Shown: piece by piece, positions 1-6,694 of the stretch
Layout: every line of letters starts with the position of its first letter
Position numbering within the stretch: the stretch's first letter is position 1
Source: JAYEID01 sp964581885
Lineage (GTDB): Bacteria; Patescibacteriota; WWE3; JAUXAW01; JAYEID01
NCBI GenBank assembly: GCA_964581885.1
Contig: CAZOPS010000016.1
Span: 1-15,145, forward strand
Reading direction: 5' to 3'
DNA length: 15,145 bases
Notes under the pieces: generated by a model
Told to the model about the DNA's origin: nothing
Seen by the model: the letters and a program-made list of their open reading frames with translations, nothing else
Databases searched by the model: none
Position numbers and translations under genes: made by a program

Positions 1-333
1 GTTAATTTTGTAGTGGCGGCAATGCATTGTTCGGATGTGAATGTGCCACATGCTGGCTATGCCCATACATGGTATGACGGTTATCAAGGTAAGGTGGGGT
101 TTACAGTTTATCCTAACGGTTCTACACAACCTCAGGAAGGGGACATACTTGTATTTACCGGGGGGCCTGACGGGTTTGGACATGTTGGTATTATAATTGA
201 TGTGAGCGGGGGCAGTGTTAGATATGCGCATGCAAACACCTCCACAAGAATAGGTACCAAGGCACTTGTTAATGGTAAGATAGAAGCACCGTCTGGGTAT
301 GAAATACCAGGATTTATTCGGGTATTAAAGTAG
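1..333 (+). CDS. CHAP/NlpC-P60-like peptidoglycan hydrolase, C-terminal part (5' truncated by window edge)
   Basis: The frame is open from base 1, giving about 110 visible residues, so this is the 3' end of a longer gene and not a small protein starting at the GTG at 13. The visible part fits a CHAP-type cysteine amidase/endopeptidase fold. It starts with a V-N-F-V segment like the one that normally follows the catalytic cysteine. It then has a G-D-I-L-V-F strand (visible residues 47-52), a G-H-V-G-I-I-I strand with the likely catalytic His at visible residue 61, and a Y-A-H-A-N segment with a candidate third polar residue, Asn79. The catalytic Cys would lie just upstream of the window, so it cannot be confirmed. 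Family members cut peptide bonds in peptidoglycan outside the membrane. The gene ends in a doubled TAG, 21 bases before the next gene on the same strand, so the two are probably co-transcribed. Confidence 0.6.
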   Translation, partial: VNFVVAAMHCSDVNVPHAGYAHTWYDGYQGKVGFTVYPNGSTQPQEGDILVFTGGPDGFGHVGIIIDVSGGSVRYAHANTSTRIGTKALVNGKIEAPSGYEIPGFIRVLK

Positions 334-354
334 TAGGGTAAGATTAGATTAATT

Positions 355-990
355 ATGAAAAATTTTGTGGTGAAAAATAAAAACATTTTTTTGGTAATGG
401 GACTGATTGCAATTCTTGCTTTGTTACTCTTTGTTTTAAGACAGGTAACGGAGCTTCCTCCTGCAGATATTGTTTCAGTTTCTCCCGTTCCTGGGGCAGA
501 GGAAGTTCCTTTGGAGCTTACGGCACGAGTGGTGTTTGATCGCGAAGTTACAAGGGAGGAAGTGGCTGTTTCTGTGGAGCCTTTCGTTTCTTTTGAATTG
601 GAGTCGCCTCTAGAAAGGAAAAGTATAATTATAAAATTCCAAGAAGACTTGAATCCAGACACAACCTATGTTGTAACCGTAACCGGTTCCCGTATATATA
701 GATATTCTTGGCAATTTAAGACAAAGGAAGTTGAAATTCCCCAAAGCGAGGTTGAAGGCAGAGGAGATCCCGAATTTAGCGAGGCGGAACAGCGTTATTA
801 TGAGGAAAACCCTCTTTTAAGAATCACACCTGTTTTAACTCAGGACTATAAAATTGTGCGTACAGGTAAGAAGGAAGCTAAGATTTATCTATATGCAGAG
901 GACAAAGATTATGCAAGAGAGCAGGTTTTTCAATGGTTTGCGGAAAACAAAGTTGACCCAGAAGATATAAATATTGAATGGGTTGAATAA
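355..990 (+). CDS. Membrane-anchored protein with Big_5-type Ig-like domain
   Basis: This is a 211-residue protein. Residues 1-10 are basic, residues 11-29 form a single strongly hydrophobic helix, and the rest is predicted to lie outside the cell. Residues about 38-124 look like an SbsA/Big_5 Ig-like domain: S-P-V-P-G-A-E-E-V-P near the start, a V-V-F-D-R-E-V strand, an L-N-P-D-T-T-Y-V-V-T-V segment and a closing W-Q-F-K-T strand. Residues about 150-211 form a second small domain with E-N-P-L-L-R-I-T-P near its start. That domain ends in a D-P-E-D-I-N-I-E-W motif, a layout I associate with surface proteins of Patescibacteria. No catalytic motif is seen. It probably works in adhesion or as a surface scaffold. 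It starts at ATG 355 without a good Shine-Dalgarno sequence. It follows the CHAP gene closely and ends 2 bases from the stop of the convergent 926-residue gene. Confidence 0.65.
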   Translation: MKNFVVKNKNIFLVMGLIAILALLLFVLRQVTELPPADIVSVSPVPGAEEVPLELTARVVFDREVTREEVAVSVEPFVSFELESPLERKSIIIKFQEDLNPDTTYVVTVTGSRIYRYSWQFKTKEVEIPQSEVEGRGDPEFSEAEQRYYEENPLLRITPVLTQDYKIVRTGKKEAKIYLYAEDKDYAREQVFQWFAENKVDPEDINIEWVE

Positions 991-992
991 TT

Positions 993-3773
993 TTAGTGGT
1001 TGCCCCGGTAGTTCATATATTGCTTAGCAGTTTCTAGAACCTGTTTTAACCACCAGTCTGTATTGTTCCACTTTCGCAACACGTTTAATTTTTGTGTCCA
1101 AGATAAGTCTCGGTGCCAGCCCAAGCGTTGAAGTTCCGCAGCCATTACCTTCATTGCGGTTTCCGGTTCCCAAAGGTCAAACGGTTCCCCTAAACCGTGT
1201 TTGTTCAGGTGAAGAATAGCTGTTCCTGCTAGGAGCTGAGAAAGGCCTAATGCTCCGCCTCCACAGCTTCCTTTTATTCCTTGTACACCGTAAGAATCAG
1301 GAATGTATTGTGGAGAAAAGGAGTCCGGGTTGTTGCGGATATCATGTCTTTTCCAAATTTCGTTCAGGGTTCTAAGTGCATTTCGCTGTCCTTCAGTGTT
1401 TAGGGCGGGATGCTTACGATATTCTTCCCAGGCAATACACGTGCCACAGTTGGCACCCATTCCTGTTTCCCCTTGGGTTAATGCTAGATAGATAAAGCGG
1501 TCTCCTGCACCCTCTCCCCACAGGGAATCAGCCCAGTCTTCAACCTGTGCAGCAAGTGCTTCCGGGTTGGGTATGGTGTCTGGACCCTCAGCGTAACTGC
1601 TGGGCGGTGCTGACTCTTCCAAGTAGTCGTCGAAACTCTTCATTATTGTTGGTAAGTAGACTCCGCCCCAGCTAGGAGGAATGGCATATCCAAGACCAGT
1701 GTTCATAGTTTCGGCAGCCAGGACTTGGCCGTTTTCTGCAGTTTCTGTATTGGCGCCGAGTACACGGTCGCTTACGTCTTTTCCCATGACCAGCTCCTCA
1801 GCTGTCTTTGCCCAGCCCGCAAGGTGCGTATATTCTACTTCTTTTCCAATTTTTTCATTCCCCACATCTACTTGTACATTGGGGTCAGAGTGATCTAGTT
1901 CTAGTCTTCCCCAAAGGTTTTCTGGGGAAGTGGTAAGGGTTGCTGTTCCGGAGTCCGCTACAGCCTGTGGGGGGATTAGACTAAGAAAGAAATTCAGTTT
2001 TAGGGGCCAGTATTCATCGAGGTCACATTCTCTAATTTCAGCATTCATCTCAATACTTTCAGTGTGGCTAAGATGTGCGGTATGGGTAACAACAGGTCCG
2101 TCAATATTGGTATCTATTCTGGTATCTGAATTTTCTTTGGTTACATTTATATCTGTAAATTGGCTCCGTACCTCCACATTACCACCAAACCAAACGCAAT
2201 CTTCGTCGTATTGGGGTGCGCTGCGTCCGTCTCGAGGGCAACTTTGTACTTGTGGGCAGGTGATTGTTCCTAGCACATCTCCTATTTCGCTGTAGCTTTC
2301 TGCTTGGGTGAGGAGAGCGTAATAGGTTGGTTCGGGAGGGGCATCTTTTGTGGCTACGGGATAAGTTTGTTGTGAATCTAGGCTTGCATTTGTGTTTGTA
2401 TTAAGTTGTGCTGAGCTTAGGGCTTTTGTTTCGTTTATAGCTTCTGTAGCTGATTGCCCTGGTTTTCGTGCTATCCAAGCCCAGAGGCCTGCATCTAAAA
2501 CGTCATTGTACATAGCTTTGGAAAGTCCCCAAGGGCCGCGAACGCCGCCGTGTATTTCTGGATTGCCTTGGTCGTCAGTATCATCGTCTTCTGGTGTGCG
2601 GTTATTGCCACAGTATTTGAGCCTTACTGCATAGTGTTTATAATTTTTAAACATTGCTGGCAGCCAGTTTGCAATTTCAGCAGCATCCTCAGGAGGTGCT
2701 AAGCGAAGCAGCGGACCCTCCACAAAATCGTGCTTTTCTAAGTCTTGCGGCCCGTTAATTATATCGGGAGCAGGACCGTCTCCGTCAGGGTCACCGTATG
2801 GGAAGTATCCCACTAGCCTTTCTAGTTCTCCCTCTATAGGGAAAGTTAGATCTTCTAGAGTCATGGTCCCGTCGTAGCTATAAGTAGTGACGACATTGAA
2901 GTTGTCTAGCCACTGTTCAGCTTCTTCTCTTGTGGTAAATGTTCTTGACCACTCCTTAGTTCTTTTTAAGTCACTTTTGTAGCAACCAATGTAGTCGCGG
3001 TGGCAGTCCCCAGCGTATTCGCACTCCGGTGTCATGTATTGTTCCACTGAACAGCATGTGCCGCTGTTTTCTATTTTGCAATCTTCTTCTCGCCAGCCGT
3101 CGCTGGGACGGGAAAGCTGCTGTGAACACTCGCTGATTGGTGCACAAAATCCTCCTGATGCACTGCAAGATTCTCCGGTTGGTTGTTGCGGGTGGGTATC
3201 TCCTGTTTCTGGTAAAAGACAACAAACATCTCCAGCATAGGAGGCGCAATCGCCCCAGCTTTTTGAAGGTGCGATCGGCTCTCCATTGCGATTTTGGCAC
3301 TCGCTGGAGTGCAGGCAAGCAGTGTTTTCGGTTTCTAAGTCAGCACAATTCTCAATATTGCTTAGATCACAACAAACATAGCCTTGGTTTGAATCGCAGT
3401 CAGACCAGGTTTGGGAAGTTTCAGGGTCTTTGGGTGGGTTTGGAAGAGAGTTACCCGAGGGGCAACCGTTTGAGGGGACACAAAGCCCTCCTAATGCCTC
3501 GCAAGTGCAGCCCCCGCATTCAGTGGACCAGTATTGGACAAGACTGCATTGAGCATCTCCAAGACAGCCTGCGCCCTCCCGGCATTGAGAATCAACTGCG
3601 GGGGTGACAGCTGTATAAACACCGCGTTCAAAATCATATCGGCAAGGTTGCGTAGCCGCAGCCCTGTTCATGCAGGCGTAAACCGGATCGTAGGAGCATT
3701 GAGCATAAGCTTGTTTTGGAAAGGAGAGAAACACTACGGCTGTAATTGAGGCCAGGATCAAAACACGTTTCAT
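993..3773 (-). CDS. Secreted cysteine-rich protein with C-terminal lytic-transglycosylase-like domain; last gene of pilin operon
   Basis: This 926-residue protein has a clear signal peptide, probably cleaved after A-Y-A at residue 24. Residues 26-264 contain 29 cysteines, including three consecutive six-cysteine repeats (91-135, 143-185, 203-241). Residues about 265-740 match nothing I recognise; they include an acidic D-P-D-G-D-G segment near 328-333 that could bind calcium. Residues about 738-926 resemble a lysozyme-fold transglycosylase. A candidate catalytic Glu769 lies in T-Q-G-E-T-G, and G-A-L-G-L-S-Q-L-L at 840-848 matches the G-x-x-G-L-x-Q-L motif. An A-A-E-L-Q-R-L segment near 878-884 suits the following helix. 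About 60 residues with extra cysteines (776, 779, 837) separate these motifs. It lies 53 bases downstream of the last pilin on the same strand. A job in opening the wall for a surface structure, or as a specialised tip or base component, is inference. Start ATG 3773 is set by the signal peptide; no Shine-Dalgarno is visible. Confidence 0.62.
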   Translation of the reverse strand: MKRVLILASITAVVFLSFPKQAYAQCSYDPVYACMNRAAATQPCRYDFERGVYTAVTPAVDSQCREGAGCLGDAQCSLVQYWSTECGGCTCEALGGLCVPSNGCPSGNSLPNPPKDPETSQTWSDCDSNQGYVCCDLSNIENCADLETENTACLHSSECQNRNGEPIAPSKSWGDCASYAGDVCCLLPETGDTHPQQPTGESCSASGGFCAPISECSQQLSRPSDGWREEDCKIENSGTCCSVEQYMTPECEYAGDCHRDYIGCYKSDLKRTKEWSRTFTTREEAEQWLDNFNVVTTYSYDGTMTLEDLTFPIEGELERLVGYFPYGDPDGDGPAPDIINGPQDLEKHDFVEGPLLRLAPPEDAAEIANWLPAMFKNYKHYAVRLKYCGNNRTPEDDDTDDQGNPEIHGGVRGPWGLSKAMYNDVLDAGLWAWIARKPGQSATEAINETKALSSAQLNTNTNASLDSQQTYPVATKDAPPEPTYYALLTQAESYSEIGDVLGTITCPQVQSCPRDGRSAPQYDEDCVWFGGNVEVRSQFTDINVTKENSDTRIDTNIDGPVVTHTAHLSHTESIEMNAEIRECDLDEYWPLKLNFFLSLIPPQAVADSGTATLTTSPENLWGRLELDHSDPNVQVDVGNEKIGKEVEYTHLAGWAKTAEELVMGKDVSDRVLGANTETAENGQVLAAETMNTGLGYAIPPSWGGVYLPTIMKSFDDYLEESAPPSSYAEGPDTIPNPEALAAQVEDWADSLWGEGAGDRFIYLALTQGETGMGANCGTCIAWEEYRKHPALNTEGQRNALRTLNEIWKRHDIRNNPDSFSPQYIPDSYGVQGIKGSCGGGALGLSQLLAGTAILHLNKHGLGEPFDLWEPETAMKVMAAELQRLGWHRDLSWTQKLNVLRKWNNTDWWLKQVLETAKQYMNYRGNH
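3051..3503 (-). repeat. Three tandem six-cysteine (clip/knottin-like) protein repeats
   Basis: Within the 926-residue protein, three repeats share the spacing C-x6 to 9-C-x5-C-x15 to 21-C-x7-CC. The cysteines are 91/98/104/126/134/135, 143/153/159/176/184/185 and 203/210/216/232/240/241. The x5 and x7 spacings and the final CC are invariant. Repeats 1 and 3 share C-x3-GG-x-C at the start. The layout resembles small disulfide-knotted domains such as arthropod clip domains. That comparison is by spacing only, and homology is not claimed. Confidence 0.75.
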
Positions 3774-3826
3774 AAATGTCTAGTGTCTAGTATAGCAAAA
3801 AGCGGTTGAAACAGTGCAAGGTTTCA

Positions 3827-4228
3827 TTATGGCTTTGGAAGTTCAAATTGAAGAAGGTCAATAGGTTTACCACCTTGGCTTATCATTTTGCCTAGTAGAT
3901 CAAGGATAAGCCAACTGGTTACGATTATAAGCAGGCCCAATATGGCGTAGGTAATTGTGTTTTTCGCGCTCTCTACTGCTTCCTCATCTCCACTGGAGGT
4001 TAGGTATTTGAAACCCCCAATTAAAAGATAAACAAAAGCAACTATACCCCCCGCATAAAAGAGAGCGCTTATAAGACGATGAAAAACCCACTCTAAACCA
4101 GACAGTTTTGCATAGGAAGAAGGATCTTCCCAGCTATCCGGCTTTTCAGGTCCTCCAGGAAGCCCATTATCAGCATACACTGTAGTAATAATAAGTCTTG
4201 TAATTTGTGTTTTTAAGGCTTTCCACAT
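3827..4228 (-). CDS. T4SS pilin-like two-helix protein, paralogue 10 in operon order
   Basis: This 133-residue protein has a weak leader, possibly cleaved after V-Y-A at residue 19. Two hydrophobic helices follow (about 52-74 and 93-113). Between them is the loop shared by all ten paralogues: G-G-F-K-Y-L-T-S-S-G-D-E-E-A-V-E at 71-86. In VirB2/TrbC-type pilins both ends face outward and the loop faces the cytoplasm; the same layout is inferred here. It is the most divergent copy after the second helix, lacking the x-x-V-F/L-G-I/V tail and ending in a longer polar segment. It is the last pilin-like gene before the transglycosylase-like gene. A-G-G-G-G lies about 9 bases before ATG 4228, and the 57-base gap upstream is larger than most in this operon, so it may be translated independently. 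Confidence 0.75.
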   Translation of the reverse strand: MWKALKTQITRLIITTVYADNGLPGGPEKPDSWEDPSSYAKLSGLEWVFHRLISALFYAGGIVAFVYLLIGGFKYLTSSGDEEAVESAKNTITYAILGLLIIVTSWLILDLLGKMISQGGKPIDLLQFELPKP

Positions 4229-4285
4229 AAGTATAATTCCCCTAACTGTATTAGAAACTGCGGGGTTCTAGTTGTTGGGTAGGTT

Positions 4286-4657
4286 TTACTTACCAATTTG
4301 ATGTTCTGCTGATGGGAGATTAATTCCAGAGACAATCTGGATTCCAAATACTTGCTCAAGTATGATTGCTATAGCGTAAGTTGAGACTACAATTACCAAA
4401 CCAACAAGCGCTGCTGTTATTCTCTTTTGTGCAGCTTGTGCTGCTTCTTTGTCTCCGCCAGAAGTCATGTATTGAATACCTCCCAAAATCACCATCAAGA
4501 GAACAATAATTCCAGCAATAACTAGAGAAATCTGAACTGCAGTACTTAGGATTTGTCCTAAGTTGGTGTAGGGAGCTACTTCTTCCTCCCTAAGAGGACT
4601 TATGTCCTGCGCATACACTACTTTTGTGAAAAGCGTGTTTAATTTTTTGAGAATCAT
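4286..4657 (-). CDS. T4SS pilin-like two-helix protein, paralogue 9; candidate major subunit
   Basis: This 123-residue protein has a short basic leader ending V-V-Y-A (residues 13-16), a likely signal peptidase site followed by Gln-Asp. Helices span about 40-62 and 82-104. The shared loop reads G-G-I-Q-Y-M-T-S-G-G-D-K-E-A-A at 59-73. It aligns without gaps to the next copy upstream (4787-5140) from about residue 33 to 116, including the tail F-G-x-x-I-V-S-G-I-x-L-P, so these two look like the most recent duplication. It is preceded by a textbook Shine-Dalgarno sequence and the longest gap in the operon (129 bases), which makes it the best candidate for the abundant structural pilin. That role is inferred from expression signals only. 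Confidence 0.78.
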   Translation of the reverse strand: MILKKLNTLFTKVVYAQDISPLREEEVAPYTNLGQILSTAVQISLVIAGIIVLLMVILGGIQYMTSGGDKEAAQAAQKRITAALVGLVIVVSTYAIAIILEQVFGIQIVSGINLPSAEHQIGK

Positions 4658-4668
4658 CTGCTACTTAT

Positions 4669-4679
4669 TCACCTCCTTT
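4669..4679 (-). promoter_or_regulatory. Strong Shine-Dalgarno sequence of pilin paralogue 9
   Basis: The minus strand reads AAAGGAGGTGA, 11 bases before ATG 4657. This is a complete match to the anti-Shine-Dalgarno core, although the spacing is longer than the usual optimum. Most other genes in the operon have no comparable site and are coupled by overlap or very short gaps. Confidence 0.75.
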
Positions 4680-4733
4680 CAAGGTAACCAGTAATGTGTG
4701 TTAGCTAATAATAAGGGTTGTCGACTAGAAAAG

Positions 4734-4761
4734 ATTATCATATTTTGGAAAGTGTTGTACA
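4734..4761 (-). promoter_or_regulatory. Possible internal promoter in the 129-base gap before paralogue 9
   Basis: On the minus strand, TGTACA (4761-4756, four of six to the -35 consensus) is followed after 16 bases by GATAAT (4739-4734, five of six to the -10 consensus). This would give a leader of about 70 bases carrying the strong Shine-Dalgarno site. AT-rich sequence produces such matches by chance, so this is tentative. The rest of the gap (4658-4786) holds no open frame or hairpin that I can support. Confidence 0.27.
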
Positions 4762-4786
4762 GTTATAAGCGTCTTCCCAGTGTTTA

Positions 4787-5140
4787 CTACGGGCGCGGTA
4801 GTGTAATGCCACTTACAATGCTCACGCCAAATACTTCTTCTATTATACTAATGACTGCGAATGAAGAGATGATTATAACTAAACCAATGAACGCATTTGA
4901 AATTACTTTTTGTGCTTTTTCCATACGTTCCTCATCACCTTGTCCTGTTATGTATAGAAAACCTCCGTATATGAGATAGATAAGTACAACTAATCCTGCG
5001 ATAATGATGAGTGTAGACACAGCAGTGTTCATCAACTGACCTAGATCACTAAAAGGCCACCCACCGTCCAAGTGTTCCTCAATATTGCCGCCAGATATAG
5101 CAGCGTAACTTGTTTTTGCAAATATATTCTTAAAAATCAT
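4787..5140 (-). CDS. T4SS pilin-like two-helix protein, paralogue 8
   Basis: This 117-residue protein starts at ATG 5140 with a very short leader ending T-S-Y-A (residues 10-13). Helices span about 40-62 and 80-103, joined by G-G-F-L-Y-I-T-G-Q-G-D-E-E-R at 59-72. It is nearly colinear with the next gene downstream (4286-4657): both have L-G-Q before the first helix and end F-G-x-x-I-V-S-G-I-x-L-P. It lies 12 bases after the stop of the 188-residue paralogue and has no Shine-Dalgarno site, so translation is probably coupled. The stop is TAG, followed by the 129-base gap. As in VirB2-type pilins, the charged loop should face the cytoplasm. There is no extra ectodomain, so a structural subunit role is likeliest. 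Confidence 0.78.
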   Translation of the reverse strand: MIFKNIFAKTSYAAISGGNIEEHLDGGWPFSDLGQLMNTAVSTLIIIAGLVVLIYLIYGGFLYITGQGDEERMEKAQKVISNAFIGLVIIISSFAVISIIEEVFGVSIVSGITLPRP

Positions 5141-5152
5141 TTGTTACTTTTT

Positions 5153-5719
5153 CTATACTGTTGGCCACTGAATTTGCAAGATATTTATTCCAAACACAGT
5201 TTCAATAATTTTTATGATAGGGAAGCTAGCTGCTAAAATTATAAGTCCAATTAAAGCGTTGGTCATTGTCTTTTGTGCCTGTTCAACCAGTTCTTCATTT
5301 CCTGCAGCGGTGATAAATCTTACAGCTCCATAAATTAGGTAAATTAATACCATTATGCCTGTAACAATGTAGGCAAGTTGCCAGAAAGTTCCGATATAGT
5401 TGGAAAGTGCCGTAATACCCTCTACAGAAACCATAGGATTGTGGATTGAGCCGCTTCCACCTCCACTCGCGCTTCCGCAGGCGTCTGGATCGTAGCGCCA
5501 GCCAGCGCTACCCTGGCAGTAGTAATTTTCAGGCTCCCCAAGAGTAAGGGCACCGCACTCTCCCTCGGTATGGCACGCATACCAGCCATCACTTTCGCGC
5601 TGTCTTCCTACACACTCATTACTGTCGCAACTCGGCTTCCAAGTGTAGGCATAGGTATCCTTAGTGAACAGTATGGAAACGCTTATAAGAATTGTTAATG
5701 CTAAAAATATTTTTTTCAT
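5153..5719 (-). CDS. Pilin-like protein with six-cysteine ectodomain, paralogue 7
   Basis: This 188-residue protein has a full signal peptide (M-K-K-I-F-L, cleavage likely after T-Y-A at residue 24). An extracytoplasmic domain (25-95) follows, with six cysteines (31, 36, 49, 55, 68, 81) and a closing Gly/Ser-rich linker. The usual pilin module comes next: helix about 108-130, loop G-A-V-R-F-I-T-A-A-G-N-E-E-L at 131-144, and helix about 154-177. The even cysteine number and secretion signal suggest three disulfides. In the fold topology expected for VirB2-like proteins, this domain would be displayed on the outer face. It may therefore be a minor or tip-type subunit, though that is inference. 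Start ATG 5719 is supported by the signal peptide. The gap to the gene upstream is 43 bases. Confidence 0.75.
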   Translation of the reverse strand: MKKIFLALTILISVSILFTKDTYAYTWKPSCDSNECVGRQRESDGWYACHTEGECGALTLGEPENYYCQGSAGWRYDPDACGSASGGGSGSIHNPMVSVEGITALSNYIGTFWQLAYIVTGIMVLIYLIYGAVRFITAAGNEELVEQAQKTMTNALIGLIILAASFPIIKIIETVFGINILQIQWPTV

Positions 5720-5762
5720 ACTTTTTATAGTTACTAGTTACTGGTCTCTAATCTCTTCCTCG

Positions 5763-6095
5763 TTATGGTCCTAAACTTTCCCAGGGAGGGGAAAGAATAG
5801 GTGTGCCAATAACACTGCCAATAATAGCTGCAATAGTTGTAGCTAACACTACTATTAACATTCCAATTAAAGCATTACTTATTGCTTTTTGTGCACTTTC
5901 AATTCTTTCCTCATTTCCCGCAGCTGTAACCCAGGTAATAGCGCCGTAAAGGAAGTATCCAAGCATGGCAATTCCGGCAATCATGGTTGCAGCTCCAATT
6001 AAGTTTGAAACTAATAGATTTAGACCCCCGCCGCTCGGTTCGTAACCCACAGCTTCGTTCACTATTTCAAATGTGATTTGTGGTATATACACCAT
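5763..6095 (-). CDS. T4SS pilin-like two-helix protein, paralogue 6
   Basis: This 110-residue protein has no recognisable signal peptide. Residues 1-24 are polar and contain V-G-Y-E-P-S-G-G-G, a segment also present in the paralogue at 7038-7376 as W-G-Y-E-P-T-S-G. The first helix spans about 28-50, the loop is G-A-I-T-W-V-T-A-A-G-N-E-E-R at 51-64, and the second helix spans about 72-95. Its closest match is the upstream neighbour (6146-6694), which shares W-x-T-A-A-G-N-E-E-R and S-N-A-x-I-G. If the first helix itself directs insertion, the same outward ends and cytoplasmic loop result. ATG 6095 is 50 bases from the preceding stop. TATAAT is present on the minus strand at 6113-6108 but has no -35 partner. 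The stop is TAA at 5763. Confidence 0.76.
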   Translation of the reverse strand: MVYIPQITFEIVNEAVGYEPSGGGLNLLVSNLIGAATMIAGIAMLGYFLYGAITWVTAAGNEERIESAQKAISNALIGMLIVVLATTIAAIIGSVIGTPILSPPWESLGP

Positions 6096-6145
6096 TTATG
6101 TTATGGAATTATAGAATCAAAAACATCTCAAAGAGCGCTTCTCGC

Positions 6146-6694
6146 TTATGGAATTGTGCTACCAGCGCCTGGAAATGTTGGTTTTAAAATGTTCTCAAAG
6201 CCAAGTACATTGCCCAAAATTTGGGTAATGATTATAGCTGCAACTACAATAACAAGACCGATCACAGCATTGCTAATTGTTTTTTGTGCTTTTTCAACCC
6301 GTTCCTCATTGCCAGCCGCAGTTATCCAGGAAAAACCACCATAAATCAGGTAGCCGAGAAGCGCGATGCCCGCAATATAGGTGGCGAAGGATATTACGTT
6401 ATTAAGTACTTCTCCCAAACCCACTCCGGGAAGGTAAGTTTGGAATTTTGGAAGAGGGTGTTTTAAGATTCCGAAGGATTCACCTTCTCCTGTTTGGTAA
6501 GCCATACATCCCATATCGCAATAAACTTGGGGGTCTTCACAGGAGCCCCCAGCTGAAATGCATTCCGGTAGGCAGTTTGTAGGACTTACACACTCGTACG
6601 GCTGCGCATAGGCTTTTTGTGTTAATATGCCAATTAACCCTATCAGAGAGATGAAAATTGAAAATGACTGTAATACTTTTCTTTTTATTATCAT
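6146..6694 (-). CDS. Pilin-like protein with six-cysteine ectodomain, paralogue 5
   Basis: This 182-residue protein has a classic signal peptide with basic start and long hydrophobic core, probably cleaved after K-A-Y-A at residue 30. The mature N-terminus holds six cysteines (35, 41, 45, 52, 59, 63). The stretch C45 to C52 has the pattern C-x3-GG-x-C, the same element that opens repeats 1 and 3 of the large transglycosylase-like protein at the end of this operon. A linker (66-95) leads to the pilin module: helix about 98-119, loop G-G-F-S-W-I-T-A-A-G-N-E-E-R at 119-132, and helix about 140-163. Its ATG overlaps the upstream gene's TGA as ATGA, showing tight translational coupling and that TGA is a real stop in this organism. 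A specialised or displayed pilin is the likely role. Confidence 0.76.
   Translation of the reverse strand: MIIKRKVLQSFSIFISLIGLIGILTQKAYAQPYECVSPTNCLPECISAGGSCEDPQVYCDMGCMAYQTGEGESFGILKHPLPKFQTYLPGVGLGEVLNNVISFATYIAGIALLGYLIYGGFSWITAAGNEERVEKAQKTISNAVIGLVIVVAAIIITQILGNVLGFENILKPTFPGAGSTIP

Noticed and set aside
132..662. 176-codon open frame on the minus strand
   Set aside because: It is antisense to the CHAP-like end and the Ig-like gene. The translation is Ser/Thr/Ile-rich with no domain, whereas the plus-strand frames make recognisable proteins.
2971..3607. Several overlapping open frames on both strands across the cysteine-rich repeats
   Set aside because: They are shadows of the 926-residue gene; its regular cysteine spacing proves that frame.
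4229..4285. Terminator or attenuator hairpin between the last two pilins
   Set aside because: A TAGAA/TTCTA pair exists, but the stem is five bases and no T-run follows on the minus strand.
4698..4979. 93-codon plus-strand frame spanning the 129-base gap
   Set aside because: Most of it is antisense to a pilin gene, and it has no ribosome-binding site or recognisable product. The gap is better explained as regulatory sequence.
6108..6113. Separate promoter for the pilin at 5763-6095 based on a perfect TATAAT
   Set aside because: No -35-like sequence lies at 16-18 bases upstream and the gap is AT-rich, so a chance match is likely.
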